Shown here one piece after another: positions 1 to 6,990 of a DNA stretch of 27,071 bases. The stretch's first letter is position 1. Every line of letters starts with the position of its first letter. This stretch comes from CABRXV01 sp900754955 (lineage in GTDB: Bacteria; Actinomycetota; Coriobacteriia; Coriobacteriales; Eggerthellaceae), in NCBI GenBank assembly GCA_902475005.1, contig CABRXV010000022.1:1-27071 (forward strand), written 5' to 3'. The notes under the pieces were generated by a model. It ran no database searches and had not been told where the DNA came from. It saw nothing but the letters and a program-made list of their open reading frames with translations. The translations under genes were made by a program, and so were the position numbers.

Positions 1-28
1 ATTGAAGCCCCAGTAATGGGGCTTTTTT
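1..28 (+). terminator. Rho-independent terminator, copy 1
   Basis: An 8-bp stem (5-12 with 17-24) closes a GTAA tetraloop of GNRA type and runs into six T residues (23-28). It should end a + strand transcript arriving from left of the window. Positions 1-36 are repeated at 174-209 with only two differences, both in the tetraloop, so the terminator and its flank are a duplication. Confidence 0.85.
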
Positions 29-36
29 CGTGTTTG

Positions 37-167
37 GGAGAGCTGCTGGGATTCGAACCCGCGAGGGGAGAACAGCCCAGTGGGCTGTTCTCGGCCGCAG
101 GGGCGCAAGCCCCCAGGCCTTGCGTATTCGCGTAAGCGAATACGCGGACATCCCTCCTCCTCCGCCA
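37..167. other. tRNA-like, hairpin-rich element of unclear status
   Basis: The stretch between the two terminators looks like a scrambled serine-type tRNA. On the minus strand, 60-48 carries a T-loop motif (GGGTTCGAATCCC). Yet the + strand ends in TCCGCCA (161-167), a tRNA-like 3' end, just before a + strand terminator. Between them are three strong hairpins. One is an 11-bp perfect stem at 68-92. The second is GGGGC-GCAA-GCCCC at 100-113, inside GGCC/GGCC. The third is a 10-bp perfect stem capped by GTAA at 122-145. Two loops are GNRA only when read on the + strand. I find no proper anticodon loop, and the T stem pairs for only 3 bp. It may be a rearranged tRNA pseudogene or a structured small RNA. 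A working tRNA is unlikely. Confidence 0.45.
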
Positions 168-173
168 GTTTGA

Positions 174-202
174 ATTGAAGCCCCAGCGATGGGGCTTTTT
201 TC
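174..202 (+). terminator. Rho-independent terminator, copy 2
   Basis: An 8-bp stem (178-185 with 190-197) has a GCGA GNRA tetraloop and is followed by T196-T201. It lies 7 bases after the tRNA-like TCCGCCA end and duplicates the terminator at 1-28. The amidohydrolase on the other strand ends 14 bases away, but there is no T tract in its direction. Confidence 0.85.
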
Positions 203-215
203 GTGTTTGCCCCCG

Positions 216-1463
216 CTACTCTTCTGCCAGGTAGTCGATTGCGTACTGCGCGGCGAGCATGGCACCGTTTGCGAGCACGTTTTCGTCGACGGTGTAGTAG
301 CAGCTGTGCTGAGGATGCACGGCACCGATTTCCGGATTGCGGCATCCGAGGAACACGAACACACCGGGCACGAAACGCAGGTACTCGCTGAAGTCCTCGC
401 CGGCGAGCGTACCTTCGTAGTCGGCGACCGCTTCCTCGCCGAACAGCTTCACCACAGCCCGTTCGGCGCGTTTCGCGCAAGTGCGATCGTTTGAGAGCCC
501 ACCGTTGCCGTTCTCATAGGAAAGCGTCGCCTTCGCACCGAATGCGCGTGCCGAACGTTCGATCAGACGCTCGAGCCTGCCTGGCATCGCTTCGCGCGTT
601 TTATTGCTCCAGGTGCGGACTGTGCCCGTGAGATACGCCGACCCCGCCATGATATTGCGCGCCGTGCCTCCGTGGATCTCTCCCACGGTAACCACGAGCG
701 GCTCGAACGGCGAGATGTCGCGGCTGACGAGCACCTGCAGCGCCACTACGATTTCGGAGGCAACCACAACAGCATCGACGCCCTTGTGGGGCATCGATCC
801 ATGTGCGCTCACGCCTTCGATGTCGATGCGGAACCAGTCGGTGCTTGCCATGCGCTGCCCCGCCGAGCACGAAATGGTGCCTGCGTCCACTTCGCTCCAA
901 ATATGCGTGCCGTAGATGGTATCGACGCCTTCGAGCGCCCCTGCGGCAATGAGCTCGCGCGATCCCGACGAGATCTCCTCGGCGGGTTGGAACAGAAGCC
1001 GCACTTCGCCGTGCAGCTCGCTGCGCATTTCGTTCAGGATGCGTGCGGCGCCGAGTAGCATCGCCATGTGGCAGTCGTGCCCGCATGCGTGCATGACGCC
1101 GGGGTTCTTCGACGCATAGGGAAGCTCGGTAAGTTCGGTGACGGGCAGAGCGTCCATGTCGGAGCGCAGCGCGATGCGCCGCCGCGGCGTGCCGTCTGCG
1201 TCGTAGGCGTCCGCCGCCGTTCCTGCGATGGTGGCGATGATGCCCGCGTTGCCCACGCGCCGGTACGGAATGCCGAGCGCGCCGAGCTTCGCACACACCG
1301 TTTCGGATGTGTGCACTTCCTGACCCGACAGCTCGGGGTTTTCGTGGAAGTAACGGCGGTCGTCGATGATGCCGCCCTCGATGGCGCTGCCGATGCGCCG
1401 TACGCGCTCGACGATGGGATCGGTCATGTTGCTGCTGCGATGGTGCTGGTTGTCGGTTGTCAT
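216..1463 (-). CDS. M20-family amidohydrolase (N-acyl-amino-acid / hippurate hydrolase type)
   Basis: A 415-residue cytosolic metallopeptidase-fold enzyme that probably removes acyl groups from N-acyl amino acids or similar amides. Visible family motifs are ALRSDMDALP (about 98-107), the metal-binding HACGHDCH (125-132), LLFQPAEE (156-163, with the catalytic and metal-binding Glu pair), a THIW segment, the dimerisation-domain GVSAHGSMPHKGVD, and a C-terminal GEDFSEY followed by HSCYYTVDE. These match the M20D subgroup, whose usual length is about 390-420. The ATG at 1463 is preceded by AAGGAG with 8-base spacing. A second Met at residue 13 begins the conserved part, so the first dozen residues may be a lineage-specific extension. 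It stands alone on the minus strand. The substrate cannot be told from sequence. Confidence 0.9.
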   Translation of the reverse strand: MTTDNQHHRSSNMTDPIVERVRRIGSAIEGGIIDDRRYFHENPELSGQEVHTSETVCAKLGALGIPYRRVGNAGIIATIAGTAADAYDADGTPRRRIALRSDMDALPVTELTELPYASKNPGVMHACGHDCHMAMLLGAARILNEMRSELHGEVRLLFQPAEEISSGSRELIAAGALEGVDTIYGTHIWSEVDAGTISCSAGQRMASTDWFRIDIEGVSAHGSMPHKGVDAVVVASEIVVALQVLVSRDISPFEPLVVTVGEIHGGTARNIMAGSAYLTGTVRTWSNKTREAMPGRLERLIERSARAFGAKATLSYENGNGGLSNDRTCAKRAERAVVKLFGEEAVADYEGTLAGEDFSEYLRFVPGVFVFLGCRNPEIGAVHPQHSCYYTVDENVLANGAMLAAQYAIDYLAEE

Positions 1464-1518
1464 GACACACGCTCCTTGTTTGATTCCGTCGAAAAGGGCG
1501 GAAGGTTGCGTTCAGCCT

Positions 1519-1547
1519 ACCATAGTGCGTGAGCGTTGATGTGGAAA
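1519..1547 (-). promoter_or_regulatory. Possible promoter of the M20 amidohydrolase
   Basis: On the minus strand, TTTCCA (1547-1542) and TATGGT (1524-1519) are 17 bases apart. They lie about 55 bases upstream of the ATG. The match to consensus is moderate. Confidence 0.4.
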
Positions 1548-1788
1548 TGCCCCAATGCGCGCGTCTGCGGATCATCGCGTTCGCTCAAAGTTGGTTCGTC
1601 TCTGGTGCGGAGATGCTGCGCGGGTTGAGCAAGTTAACGCGGTTCCGGCAAAACGTTGCGGCTGTGTTGTGCGACTCGATGCTGGCCGCTTTCCTGCGTC
1701 GTTTTTTCCGCTGCCTTGCTGCTCCTGTGGCGAAATGCGGCTTCCGCGCCGCATGAGCGCGAAGGTTGGCGCGGTTTGCTTGGGCTGT

Positions 1789-1820
1789 GATCCGAATGTT
1801 TCACGTGAAACATTCGGATC
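1789..1820. promoter_or_regulatory. parS centromere site 1
   Basis: The core TGTTTCACGTGAAACA (1797-1812) is an exact parS consensus, the binding site of ParB/Spo0J. It sits inside a perfect 32-bp palindrome, the longest of the four copies in this window. It is intergenic, 326 bp upstream of the amidohydrolase start. Confidence 0.9.
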
Positions 1821-2402
1821 GATGGTTGTGGATGGATCCCCATGCAAGGAAACAGGGTGCTCCGCATGCGTCAATCGATGCGGCCCGCCGCACGAGGGAC
1901 TGAGGGGGCCACGCCCAACAACCGCGCCACAATGAACGCCGAGGCTGCGGAACCGTGCGCGACGATCGATGTACTGCAATGCGCGCTGGGTGTCGCCCCG
2001 TCCGACGACAAAAGAAAAAGGACCCGAGGGAGGGGGATCCCAGGGCCCTTTTTCTCGAGGCGACAGCCAGACGAGGAGAGCTATCGCCTCTCCGTAAAGC
2101 AAAGAGAGGAGGAGTTGCCGGCGGGAGAGAGTCTGCAACATTCGCGGTATTTGCAGGTTGGAGAGGGGATTTGCTTTCCGCTTCGTTGCTTCCTTTTTCC
2201 TTTCGACGAAAGTTAGAATAAGGTAACTCTCTGTTTCGCGCAAGTAGAAGAAGGTAAAGTTCACCATAGTTTACAATTTCTTCACAATTGACCGTGCGGA
2301 AGGGTGCTTAGCGGCAAGCGGCAGATTCTGTGCTTCACGCCCGCGTCGTGCTCGCTTTCTGCAGCTCCCTTGCATGGAGCGTCATCCGTTTCTCGCATCG
2401 CC
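1821..2402. other. Non-coding stretch between parS 1 and the phosphohexomutase promoter
   Basis: No convincing gene is seen on either strand. It holds a terminator-like hairpin at 2015-2053. On the minus strand there is a Leu-rich reading frame (from 2141, 10 Leu in its first 27 codons, no ribosome site) that runs straight into that hairpin. There is an AT-rich zone at about 2200-2290 with scattered promoter-like hexamers. A perfect 6-bp stem, CTGCAA/TTGCAG, lies at 2133-2156. Confidence 0.5.
2015..2053. terminator. Bidirectional terminator-like hairpin
   Basis: AAAAAGGACCC (2015-2025) faces GGGCCCTTTTT (2043-2053), giving an 11-bp stem with one mismatch and T tracts on both strands. No recognised gene ends here. 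It may therefore end an unannotated short RNA, most simply one read leftwards from the AT-rich zone near 2250. Confidence 0.55.
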
Positions 2403-2408
2403 TATAAT
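2403..2408 (+). promoter_or_regulatory. -10 element of the phosphohexomutase gene
   Basis: A perfect TATAAT with no good -35 at 17 bases. It predicts a transcript start near 2415. That start rules out the in-frame ATG at 2374 and supports the GTG at 2443. Confidence 0.6.
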
Positions 2409-2442
2409 GCAGCTATCTGCACTTCAACAGGAAGGACGCCTC

Positions 2443-3855
2443 GTGGCAGACATTCATTTCGGCACCGATGGTTGGCGTGCCATCATCGGTGAGGGATTCA
2501 CCAACGACAATCTCGTGCGCGTTATCGACGCTTCGGCGCGCATCTTCAAGGAGGACGTGCTCGCCGCAGGTCGCACCGAAGACGATCTCGGCACGATCAT
2601 CATCGGCCACGACTGCCGTCAGAACGCTCATGCCTATGCGCAGCTCGCCGCCGAGGTTGCCGCTTCCCACGGCTTCACGGTGAAGCTCACGCAGGATTAC
2701 TGCCCCACCCCGACGCTTTGCTGGTCGGTTGCGCACGATGACGAAGCGATCGGCGGCATCATGCTCACGAGCTCGCACAATCCCGCCGAGTACCTCGGCG
2801 TGAAGCTGCGCATGATCGACGGCGGCGCGAGCCCCAAGGAGTTCACCGACCGCGTTGAGGCGGCGCTTCCCGCCGAGCCCACCGATGCCCGCGGCGCTTA
2901 CGAGGAAGTCGATCTCATGACCGACTATCTCGCTGCCCTCAAGAAGCTCGTCGACGTAGAGGCCATCAAGCAGGCGAACCTGCGCGTGGTGGTTGATCCG
3001 CTCTACGGCGCGGGTCGTCTGTATCTGGCGAATCTCCTGCGCGAGATGGGCGTCGAAGTGGTGGAGATCAACAACGCCGAAGACCCGACGTTCGACGGGC
3101 TCCATCCCGAGCCCATTCCGCCGTGGGTCGACCGCGGCCTTGCAAAGGTGAAGGAGCTCGGTTACGACGCGCTGTTCATCAACGACGGCGACGCCGACCG
3201 CATCGGCGCGGGCGACTCCCAGGGCAACTTCGTGAACCCGCATCGCATCATCACGCTCGTCACCCAGCATATGTACGAGCGCGGCGAGCGCGGTCGCGTG
3301 GTATCCACCATCACGGCGTCTGCGCTGCTCGATCGCATGTGCCGCAAGCTCGGTCTCGAGCTCGTGTCCACGCCTGTCGGATTCAAATGGATCTACGGCG
3401 AGATGGAGAAGGGCGGCGTCATGATCGGCGGCGAGGAGTCGGGCGGCATCGGCCTGCCCGGTCACGTCAAGGAGCGCGACGGCCTGCTCATGGCGCTGCT
3501 GCTCACCGAGATGATGGCGCAGAGCGGCAAGGACCTCGGCACGCTCGTTGACGAGATGTTCGCTGAGATCGGCCGCCTCGAGTTCGCGCGCCGTGGCCTC
3601 ACGGTGACCGACGAGCAGATGGCGAACTTCCGCGGCGAGATTGCGCCGCATTACACCACCGATGCGATCTGCGGCAAGAAGGTGCTCGACGTGGATCGCC
3701 GCGATGGCGTGAAATTCCTGCTCGAGGGCGACGCGTGGGTGATGATGCGCCCCTCCGGCACCGAGCCGCTCGTGCGTATCTACGCCGAAGCTGCCACGAC
3801 CGACGAGGTCGACGAGCTGCTCAACCGCGCCGAGGAGATTGTGAAGGGCGCGTAG
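2443..3855 (+). CDS. Phosphoglucomutase/phosphomannomutase family protein (alpha-D-phosphohexomutase)
   Basis: Cytosolic enzyme that moves phosphate between C1 and C6 of a hexose phosphate, feeding glycan or glycogen precursors. All four domain signatures are present. The phosphoserine loop TSSHNP has its catalytic Ser at residue 111 (most relatives read TASHNP). The Mg-binding DGDADR is at 248-253, the sugar-specificity loop GEESGG at about 330-335, and the phosphate-binding RPSGTEP at about 436-442. The length of 470 residues is usual. I chose the GTG at 2443 because AGGAAGGA lies 6 bases upstream and a TATAAT lies 35 bases upstream. A longer frame from ATG 2374 would begin before the predicted transcript start. 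Glucose, mannose or glucosamine specificity cannot be read with confidence. GEESGG fits a broad phosphoglucomutase/phosphomannomutase better than GlmM. Confidence 0.92.
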   Translation: MADIHFGTDGWRAIIGEGFTNDNLVRVIDASARIFKEDVLAAGRTEDDLGTIIIGHDCRQNAHAYAQLAAEVAASHGFTVKLTQDYCPTPTLCWSVAHDDEAIGGIMLTSSHNPAEYLGVKLRMIDGGASPKEFTDRVEAALPAEPTDARGAYEEVDLMTDYLAALKKLVDVEAIKQANLRVVVDPLYGAGRLYLANLLREMGVEVVEINNAEDPTFDGLHPEPIPPWVDRGLAKVKELGYDALFINDGDADRIGAGDSQGNFVNPHRIITLVTQHMYERGERGRVVSTITASALLDRMCRKLGLELVSTPVGFKWIYGEMEKGGVMIGGEESGGIGLPGHVKERDGLLMALLLTEMMAQSGKDLGTLVDEMFAEIGRLEFARRGLTVTDEQMANFRGEIAPHYTTDAICGKKVLDVDRRDGVKFLLEGDAWVMMRPSGTEPLVRIYAEAATTDEVDELLNRAEEIVKGA

Positions 3856-3908
3856 CTTAAAGGAACGTCGCGTCCTGTCCCGCGCCCGCCGCGTCCCGCC
3901 CCGCGACC

Positions 3909-3978
3909 GCCGCACCGCAGTGCGGCCTTCTGCGAATTAACCGAGCCTGGGTATCTTCTTGAGAAGTGCCCAGGCTCG
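3909..3978. terminator. Hairpins between convergent genes
   Basis: GCCGCAC-CGCA-GTGCGGC (3909-3926) is followed by a 10-bp perfect stem, CGAGCCTGGG (3942-3951) with CCCAGGCTCG (3969-3978). The second stem has an inner CTTCT/AGAAG stem. It overlaps the last codons of the minus-strand gene ending at 3937. Neither hairpin has a clear T tract, so termination is plausible but not certain. Confidence 0.45.
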
Positions 3979-4404
3979 TTGCTTGTGTTCGGACGAGTCG
4001 AGCATCTGCTCGAACGACTGAAAAGCGACGATCGTGCGGCCCATCACGCGGTTGGATGCATCAAGCTCGACGGGGCAACGGTAAGCTTGGCCGAGCAGCG
4101 CGGCGGACTCCTCGTCGGCGGCCACGCCGATGACAGGATCGAGTCCCTCCATGATGCTCATGAGATCAGCGGGTCCGAGCGACGCGCCATCCGCGGTGTG
4201 AAGAACGATGCGGGCGCTGCTGCGCATTCCGTAACCAAGCGCGGCGAGCGACTTCGCGAGTGCGTCGAGTGCAGCGTCAGAAAGTGGGTTCGCGCTGATC
4301 AGGCAGGTGATCTCGTCTCCCGTTCCTTCGATGAAGTCTCCGTAGACGGCGATCATGCTCTCCGCATTGACCTTGTACATGTTACTGTTCGCAGAAAAAA
4401 TCAC
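3937..4404 (-). CDS. Hypothetical protein, 155 residues
   Basis: I do not recognise this family. The protein is soluble, with no signal peptide or membrane segment, and mixes alpha and beta regions. It has two similar-sounding blocks: a start near IAVYGDFIEGTGDEITCLIS, and a middle with ADLMSIMEGLDPVIGVAADEE. The end is basic (KKIPRLG). The start is GTG at 4404, with AAGGA 6 bases upstream. The reading frame stays open to 4929, but the extra part overlaps the next gene on the other strand and has odd composition, so I exclude it. An ATG at 4380 is an alternative start. It is divergent from the small gene at 4582 and may share its control region. The last codons form one arm of a 10-bp hairpin. 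Confidence 0.75.
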   Translation of the reverse strand: MIFSANSNMYKVNAESMIAVYGDFIEGTGDEITCLISANPLSDAALDALAKSLAALGYGMRSSARIVLHTADGASLGPADLMSIMEGLDPVIGVAADEESAALLGQAYRCPVELDASNRVMGRTIVAFQSFEQMLDSSEHKQRAWALLKKIPRLG

Positions 4405-4444
4405 ACGCGTTCCTTGAAGTCGCTTCTGCTTCGTATTAAAAAGC

Positions 4445-4453
4445 ATCATAGCA
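4445..4453 (-). promoter_or_regulatory. Extended -10 promoter of the 155-residue gene
   Basis: On the minus strand, TGCTATGAT is an extended -10 (TGN before TATGAT). The transcript would start near 4438, leaving a leader of about 34 bases before the GTG at 4404. Confidence 0.5.
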
Positions 4454-4581
4454 ACTATTCGATGACCCGACAGGCTGCACGGCATCGCGCTGCGCGTCAG
4501 ACGCCGCATATCTCGCGGTAAGATCCGCGCACTGTACATGTCAGGATGCGTGCAGATGTCGGGAAGGAAAGGATCAGCATC

Positions 4582-4836
4582 ATGTGCACCAACGGTGTGA
4601 ACACGGGCCAGCTCGAGCTCATGATCGAGCAGATCGACGATCATCTGAAGCTTGAGCGTCGCTGGACCCACAACCTCGCGCACAATGCCGAGGATGCCGG
4701 CTTCGCAACGGTTTCCGAAAAGCTCCATGCCGCCCAGGCGCTGCTCGACGACGTGCGCGCCATGCTCGACGAGGCGAAGGACGCCATCGAGGACGACGCT
4801 GAGAACGCGGCGGGTGTGACCGTCAGCCTTGTGTAG
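4582..4836 (+). CDS. Hypothetical small helical protein, 84 residues
   Basis: I do not recognise the family. The protein is acidic, soluble and probably all helical. An N-terminal MCTN is followed by a long amphipathic stretch with regular Leu spacing and many Glu and Asp, which may form a helical hairpin. The ATG at 4582 has AAGGA 8 bases upstream. An in-frame ATG at 4546 lacks a ribosome site. It is 40 bases before nikR on the same strand and is probably co-transcribed with it, so a link to metal sensing or hydrogenase assembly is possible. That link rests on position alone. Its only Cys is at residue 2, and it has several His. Confidence 0.75.
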   Translation: MCTNGVNTGQLELMIEQIDDHLKLERRWTHNLAHNAEDAGFATVSEKLHAAQALLDDVRAMLDEAKDAIEDDAENAAGVTVSLV

Positions 4837-4876
4837 GTCTGTCTTCGCGGTACAACGACAACATCGGCGGTAGTTC

Positions 4877-5299
4877 ATGAGCAATGATCTCATGCGATTC
4901 TCGGTGGCGATGCCCGAGGAGCTTCTCATGCGCTTCGATCAGCTCGTGGCGCGGCGCGGCCTTGCGAAGAATCGCAGCGAAGTGGTGCGCGACCTCGTGC
5001 GCGATGCGCTCGTGGAAGACGAATGCGCCACGCCGGGCATCGTGGTGATGGGCACGCTCACCATCGTGTACGACCATCATGCCAACGATCTTCAGGAGAA
5101 GCTCCACGCCATCCAGCATGACTACTACGAGGCCATTGTGTCGAGCATGCACGTGCACGTCGACCAGCACATGTGCCTCGAGGTGATCGTCATGCGCGGC
5201 GAAACGGGCCTGATTCAGATGATCGCGAATCTCATTCTGGGCACGAAGGGCGTGCAGAACGGCCGCCTTGTGCTCACCACGACGGGCCATTACATGTAG
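4877..5299 (+). CDS. nikR: Nickel-responsive regulator NikR
   Basis: A 140-residue transcription factor that binds DNA when loaded with nickel. Residues 1-50 form the ribbon-helix-helix DNA-binding domain (RFSVAMPEELLMRFDQLV, then a RSEVVRDLVRDAL helix). Residues 54-140 form the ACT-like metal and tetramer domain. The nickel ligands align with those of E. coli NikR: His92, His94 and Cys100 in MHVHVDQHMC, and His81 from the partner subunit. The length matches the family (about 130-150). The ATG at 4877 fits the start of the family; the site upstream (GGCGGTAG) is only moderate. hypE follows 95 bases later on the same strand, so nickel sensing here is probably tied to hydrogenase maturation. 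No nickel transporter gene is present in the window. Confidence 0.93.
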   Translation: MSNDLMRFSVAMPEELLMRFDQLVARRGLAKNRSEVVRDLVRDALVEDECATPGIVVMGTLTIVYDHHANDLQEKLHAIQHDYYEAIVSSMHVHVDQHMCLEVIVMRGETGLIQMIANLILGTKGVQNGRLVLTTTGHYM

Positions 5300-5345
5300 A
5301 AGCCGACGCGCGGCGCGGGAGGTTCCGTTTCCCGTCGTCGCCGTG

Positions 5346-5377
5346 TGCGTCGAATATGTGCGACGCATATATATAAG
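5346..5377 (+). promoter_or_regulatory. Inverted repeat and -10 upstream of hypE
   Basis: A 7-bp inverted repeat, TGCGTCG-N8-CGACGCA (5346-5367), lies just before a -10-like TATAAG (5372-5377). A second overlapping dyad, ATATG...CATAT, is at 5354-5370. Its position suggests an operator over the hypE promoter, and NikR is the obvious candidate. It does not resemble the E. coli NikR site (GTATGA-N16-TCATAC). Confidence 0.4.
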
Positions 5378-5394
5378 AAGAAGGGAACGCGCAC

Positions 5395-6423
5395 ATGGCG
5401 CAGGATACAACGGTCATGCTCGGCCACGGAAGCGGCGGCACGATGATGAAGCGCATCATCGACGAAGTGTTTTTTGCCGCATACGGTACCGACGAGCTGC
5501 TGCGCGGAGACGACGCGGCGGTGCTGCCCGCTCTTGAAGCGGGTGAGCGGCTGGCGTACTCGACCGACTCGTTCGTTGTGACGCCGCATTTCTTTCCCGG
5601 TGGCGATATCGGCCGCCTTGCCATCTGCGGCACGGTGAACGACGTGGCCACGAGCGGCGCGCGCCCGCTCTATCTGAGCAGCGCGTTCATTCTCGAGGAG
5701 GGTTTCCCGATGGATGACCTGCGGCGCATCTGCCAGTCAATGGCAGATGCAGCGCAGAAGGCGGGCATCAAGCTCGTGACGGGTGACACCAAGGTGGTGA
5801 ATCGCGGCCACGGCGACGGCATTTACATCAATACGAGCGGTGTCGGTGTGTTGGCACCTGGCGTGAACCTCGGCGGCGCGCAGTGCAAACCAGGCGACAA
5901 GATCCTCGTGAGCGGCACGCTCGGCGATCACGGCATCACCATCATGAGCTGCCGCGAGGGTCTCAACTTTTCCGCGGATATCGAAAGCGACGCCGCGCCG
6001 CTCAACCACCTGATTGCCGACGTACTGGCCGCCGCGCCTCATACGCGCTGCTTCCGCGACCCCACGCGCGGCGGCATCGCTTCGACGCTCAATGAGCTGG
6101 CGTCCCAGGCGGGCGTGGACATGATCGTGGAAGAGGATGCCGTGCCCGTGAAGGACGCTGTGCGCGGCGCATGCGAGATGCTCGGTTACGACATCATGCA
6201 GGTTGCCAACGAAGGCAAGATGGTATGCGTGGTGGCGGCCGACGAGGCCGATGCGGCGCTCGCGGCAATGCGTGCCAACGTATACGGGCGCGACGCGGCG
6301 ATCATCGGCGAGGTGACGGAAGCGAAGCCGGAGCGCGGATCGAAGGTGTTCCTGCGCACGGCGTTCGGCGGTACGCGCATCCTCGACATGCTCGTCGGCG
6401 AGCAGCTGCCGCGCATATGCTGA
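5395..6423 (+). CDS. hypE: Hydrogenase maturation protein HypE (carbamoyl dehydratase)
   Basis: HypE accepts a carbamoyl group from HypF on its C-terminal Cys and dehydrates it with ATP to a thiocyanate. With HypC and HypD this becomes the CN ligand of nickel-iron hydrogenases. The protein has 342 residues, the usual length. It shows the family features: an N-terminal GHGSGG, DDAAVL, STDSFVVTPHFFPGGDIG, GTVNDVA, VTGDTKVV, DPTRGGIAS, and the diagnostic C-terminal PRIC (339-342), whose last residue is the modified Cys. The ATG at 5395 follows a GAAGGGA ribosome site. AIR-synthase relatives such as SelD and PurM lack the PRIC tail, so the call is firm. No other hyp gene is in the window; the remaining maturation genes must lie elsewhere. 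Confidence 0.96.
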   Translation: MAQDTTVMLGHGSGGTMMKRIIDEVFFAAYGTDELLRGDDAAVLPALEAGERLAYSTDSFVVTPHFFPGGDIGRLAICGTVNDVATSGARPLYLSSAFILEEGFPMDDLRRICQSMADAAQKAGIKLVTGDTKVVNRGHGDGIYINTSGVGVLAPGVNLGGAQCKPGDKILVSGTLGDHGITIMSCREGLNFSADIESDAAPLNHLIADVLAAAPHTRCFRDPTRGGIASTLNELASQAGVDMIVEEDAVPVKDAVRGACEMLGYDIMQVANEGKMVCVVAADEADAALAAMRANVYGRDAAIIGEVTEAKPERGSKVFLRTAFGGTRILDMLVGEQLPRIC

Positions 6424-6461
6424 CTTTTTTTCCCGACCGCTGATAAAAAGACAGATTCCGC

Positions 6462-6489
6462 TTGAATCACGGGGGAATAATGGTATCTT
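6462..6489 (+). promoter_or_regulatory. Promoter of the ferredoxin gene
   Basis: TTGAAT (6462-6467) and TATCTT (6484-6489) are 16 bases apart, about 57 bases before the ATG. Confidence 0.55.
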
Positions 6490-6494
6490 GCGAA

Positions 6495-6529
6495 CGAAAG
6501 TTATTGGGGTATCCCAAGGGGGACTTTCG
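6495..6529 (+). promoter_or_regulatory. Leader hairpin of the ferredoxin mRNA
   Basis: CGAAAGT (6495-6501) pairs with ACTTTCG (6523-6529) around an inner TTGGG-GTAT-CCCAA stem (6504-6517). It lies at the predicted 5' end of the transcript and stops 7 bases before the AAGGAG ribosome site. It may stabilise the message or bind a regulator. Confidence 0.45.
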
Positions 6530-6546
6530 ATCGAGAAGGAGTTGCT

Positions 6547-6735
6547 ATGTCACGTCCCGTTATTGATGCTGATGAGTGCATCGGCTGCGGCATCTGCGTT
6601 GATGCCTGCGAGCAGGAGGTTCTTGAGGTTGTCAACGGCGTTGCCGATCCTGTGAACGAGGATTCCTGCATTGCCTGCGACGAGTGCGTCGAGGCGTGCC
6701 CGATGGGCGCCATCACCGAGATCGCCGAGGACTAA
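6547..6735 (+). CDS. 2[4Fe-4S] ferredoxin
   Basis: A 62-residue bacterial-type ferredoxin, a soluble low-potential electron carrier. Two cluster motifs are visible: CIGCGICVDAC (residues 11-21) and CIACDECVEACP (about 41-52), each giving three Cys to one cluster and the fourth to the other. The first motif ends in CE where clostridial ferredoxins have CP, a common variation. The protein is very acidic. The ATG has AGAAGGAG five bases upstream. It has its own promoter, leader hairpin and strong terminator, so it is a single-gene transcript. A role with the hydrogenase served by hypE next door is possible, but ferredoxins of this size serve many partners. Confidence 0.95.
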   Translation: MSRPVIDADECIGCGICVDACEQEVLEVVNGVADPVNEDSCIACDECVEACPMGAITEIAED

Positions 6736-6777
6736 CTGATCTCGTTTCGCTCACTCGAGCGGATAACGGAAGAAAGA

Positions 6778-6813
6778 GAAGACCCGCTGGATCACGCTCC
6801 AGCGGGTCTTCTT
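6778..6813 (+). terminator. Strong terminator after the ferredoxin gene
   Basis: A perfect 14-bp stem (6778-6791 with 6798-6811) has a 6-base loop, with TCTTCTT at the end of the descending arm. It lies 43 bases after the stop codon. Confidence 0.85.
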
Positions 6814-6990
6814 GCGTTCAGACGGCAATGCGCCGCATGGTTGGCGCAGGATCTTGCACAGACCTTGCGCGGATTCGACATGAATCCAGCATGAACCTAG
6901 TACGGCGTTTCCTGCTTCGGCCTTACGCGGCATTCTCATTCTATTTAAAATGATTCAAATCGAAGCGCGTTTCTCTTTTTTCGCTTCATC
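6814..6990. other. Non-coding stretch after the ferredoxin terminator
   Basis: No gene is supported. GC falls from left to right, with TATTTAAAATG near 6942-6952 and a T-rich run at 6970-6981. The 5-bp periodicity of the next zone starts to appear towards the end. Confidence 0.5.

Noticed and set aside
37..167. Selenocysteine tRNA
   Set aside because: The long arms suggested it, but there is no TCA anticodon loop and the acceptor and T stems do not fit 8+5 pairing.
1572..2267. 231-codon minus-strand frame across parS 1 and the hairpin
   Set aside because: It runs through a terminator-like hairpin and a perfect palindrome, has no ribosome site and no domain. Only the Leu-rich part was kept as a curiosity.
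2413..3915. 500-codon open frame antisense to the phosphohexomutase
   Set aside because: Low-complexity shadow frame; the + strand gene carries all catalytic motifs.
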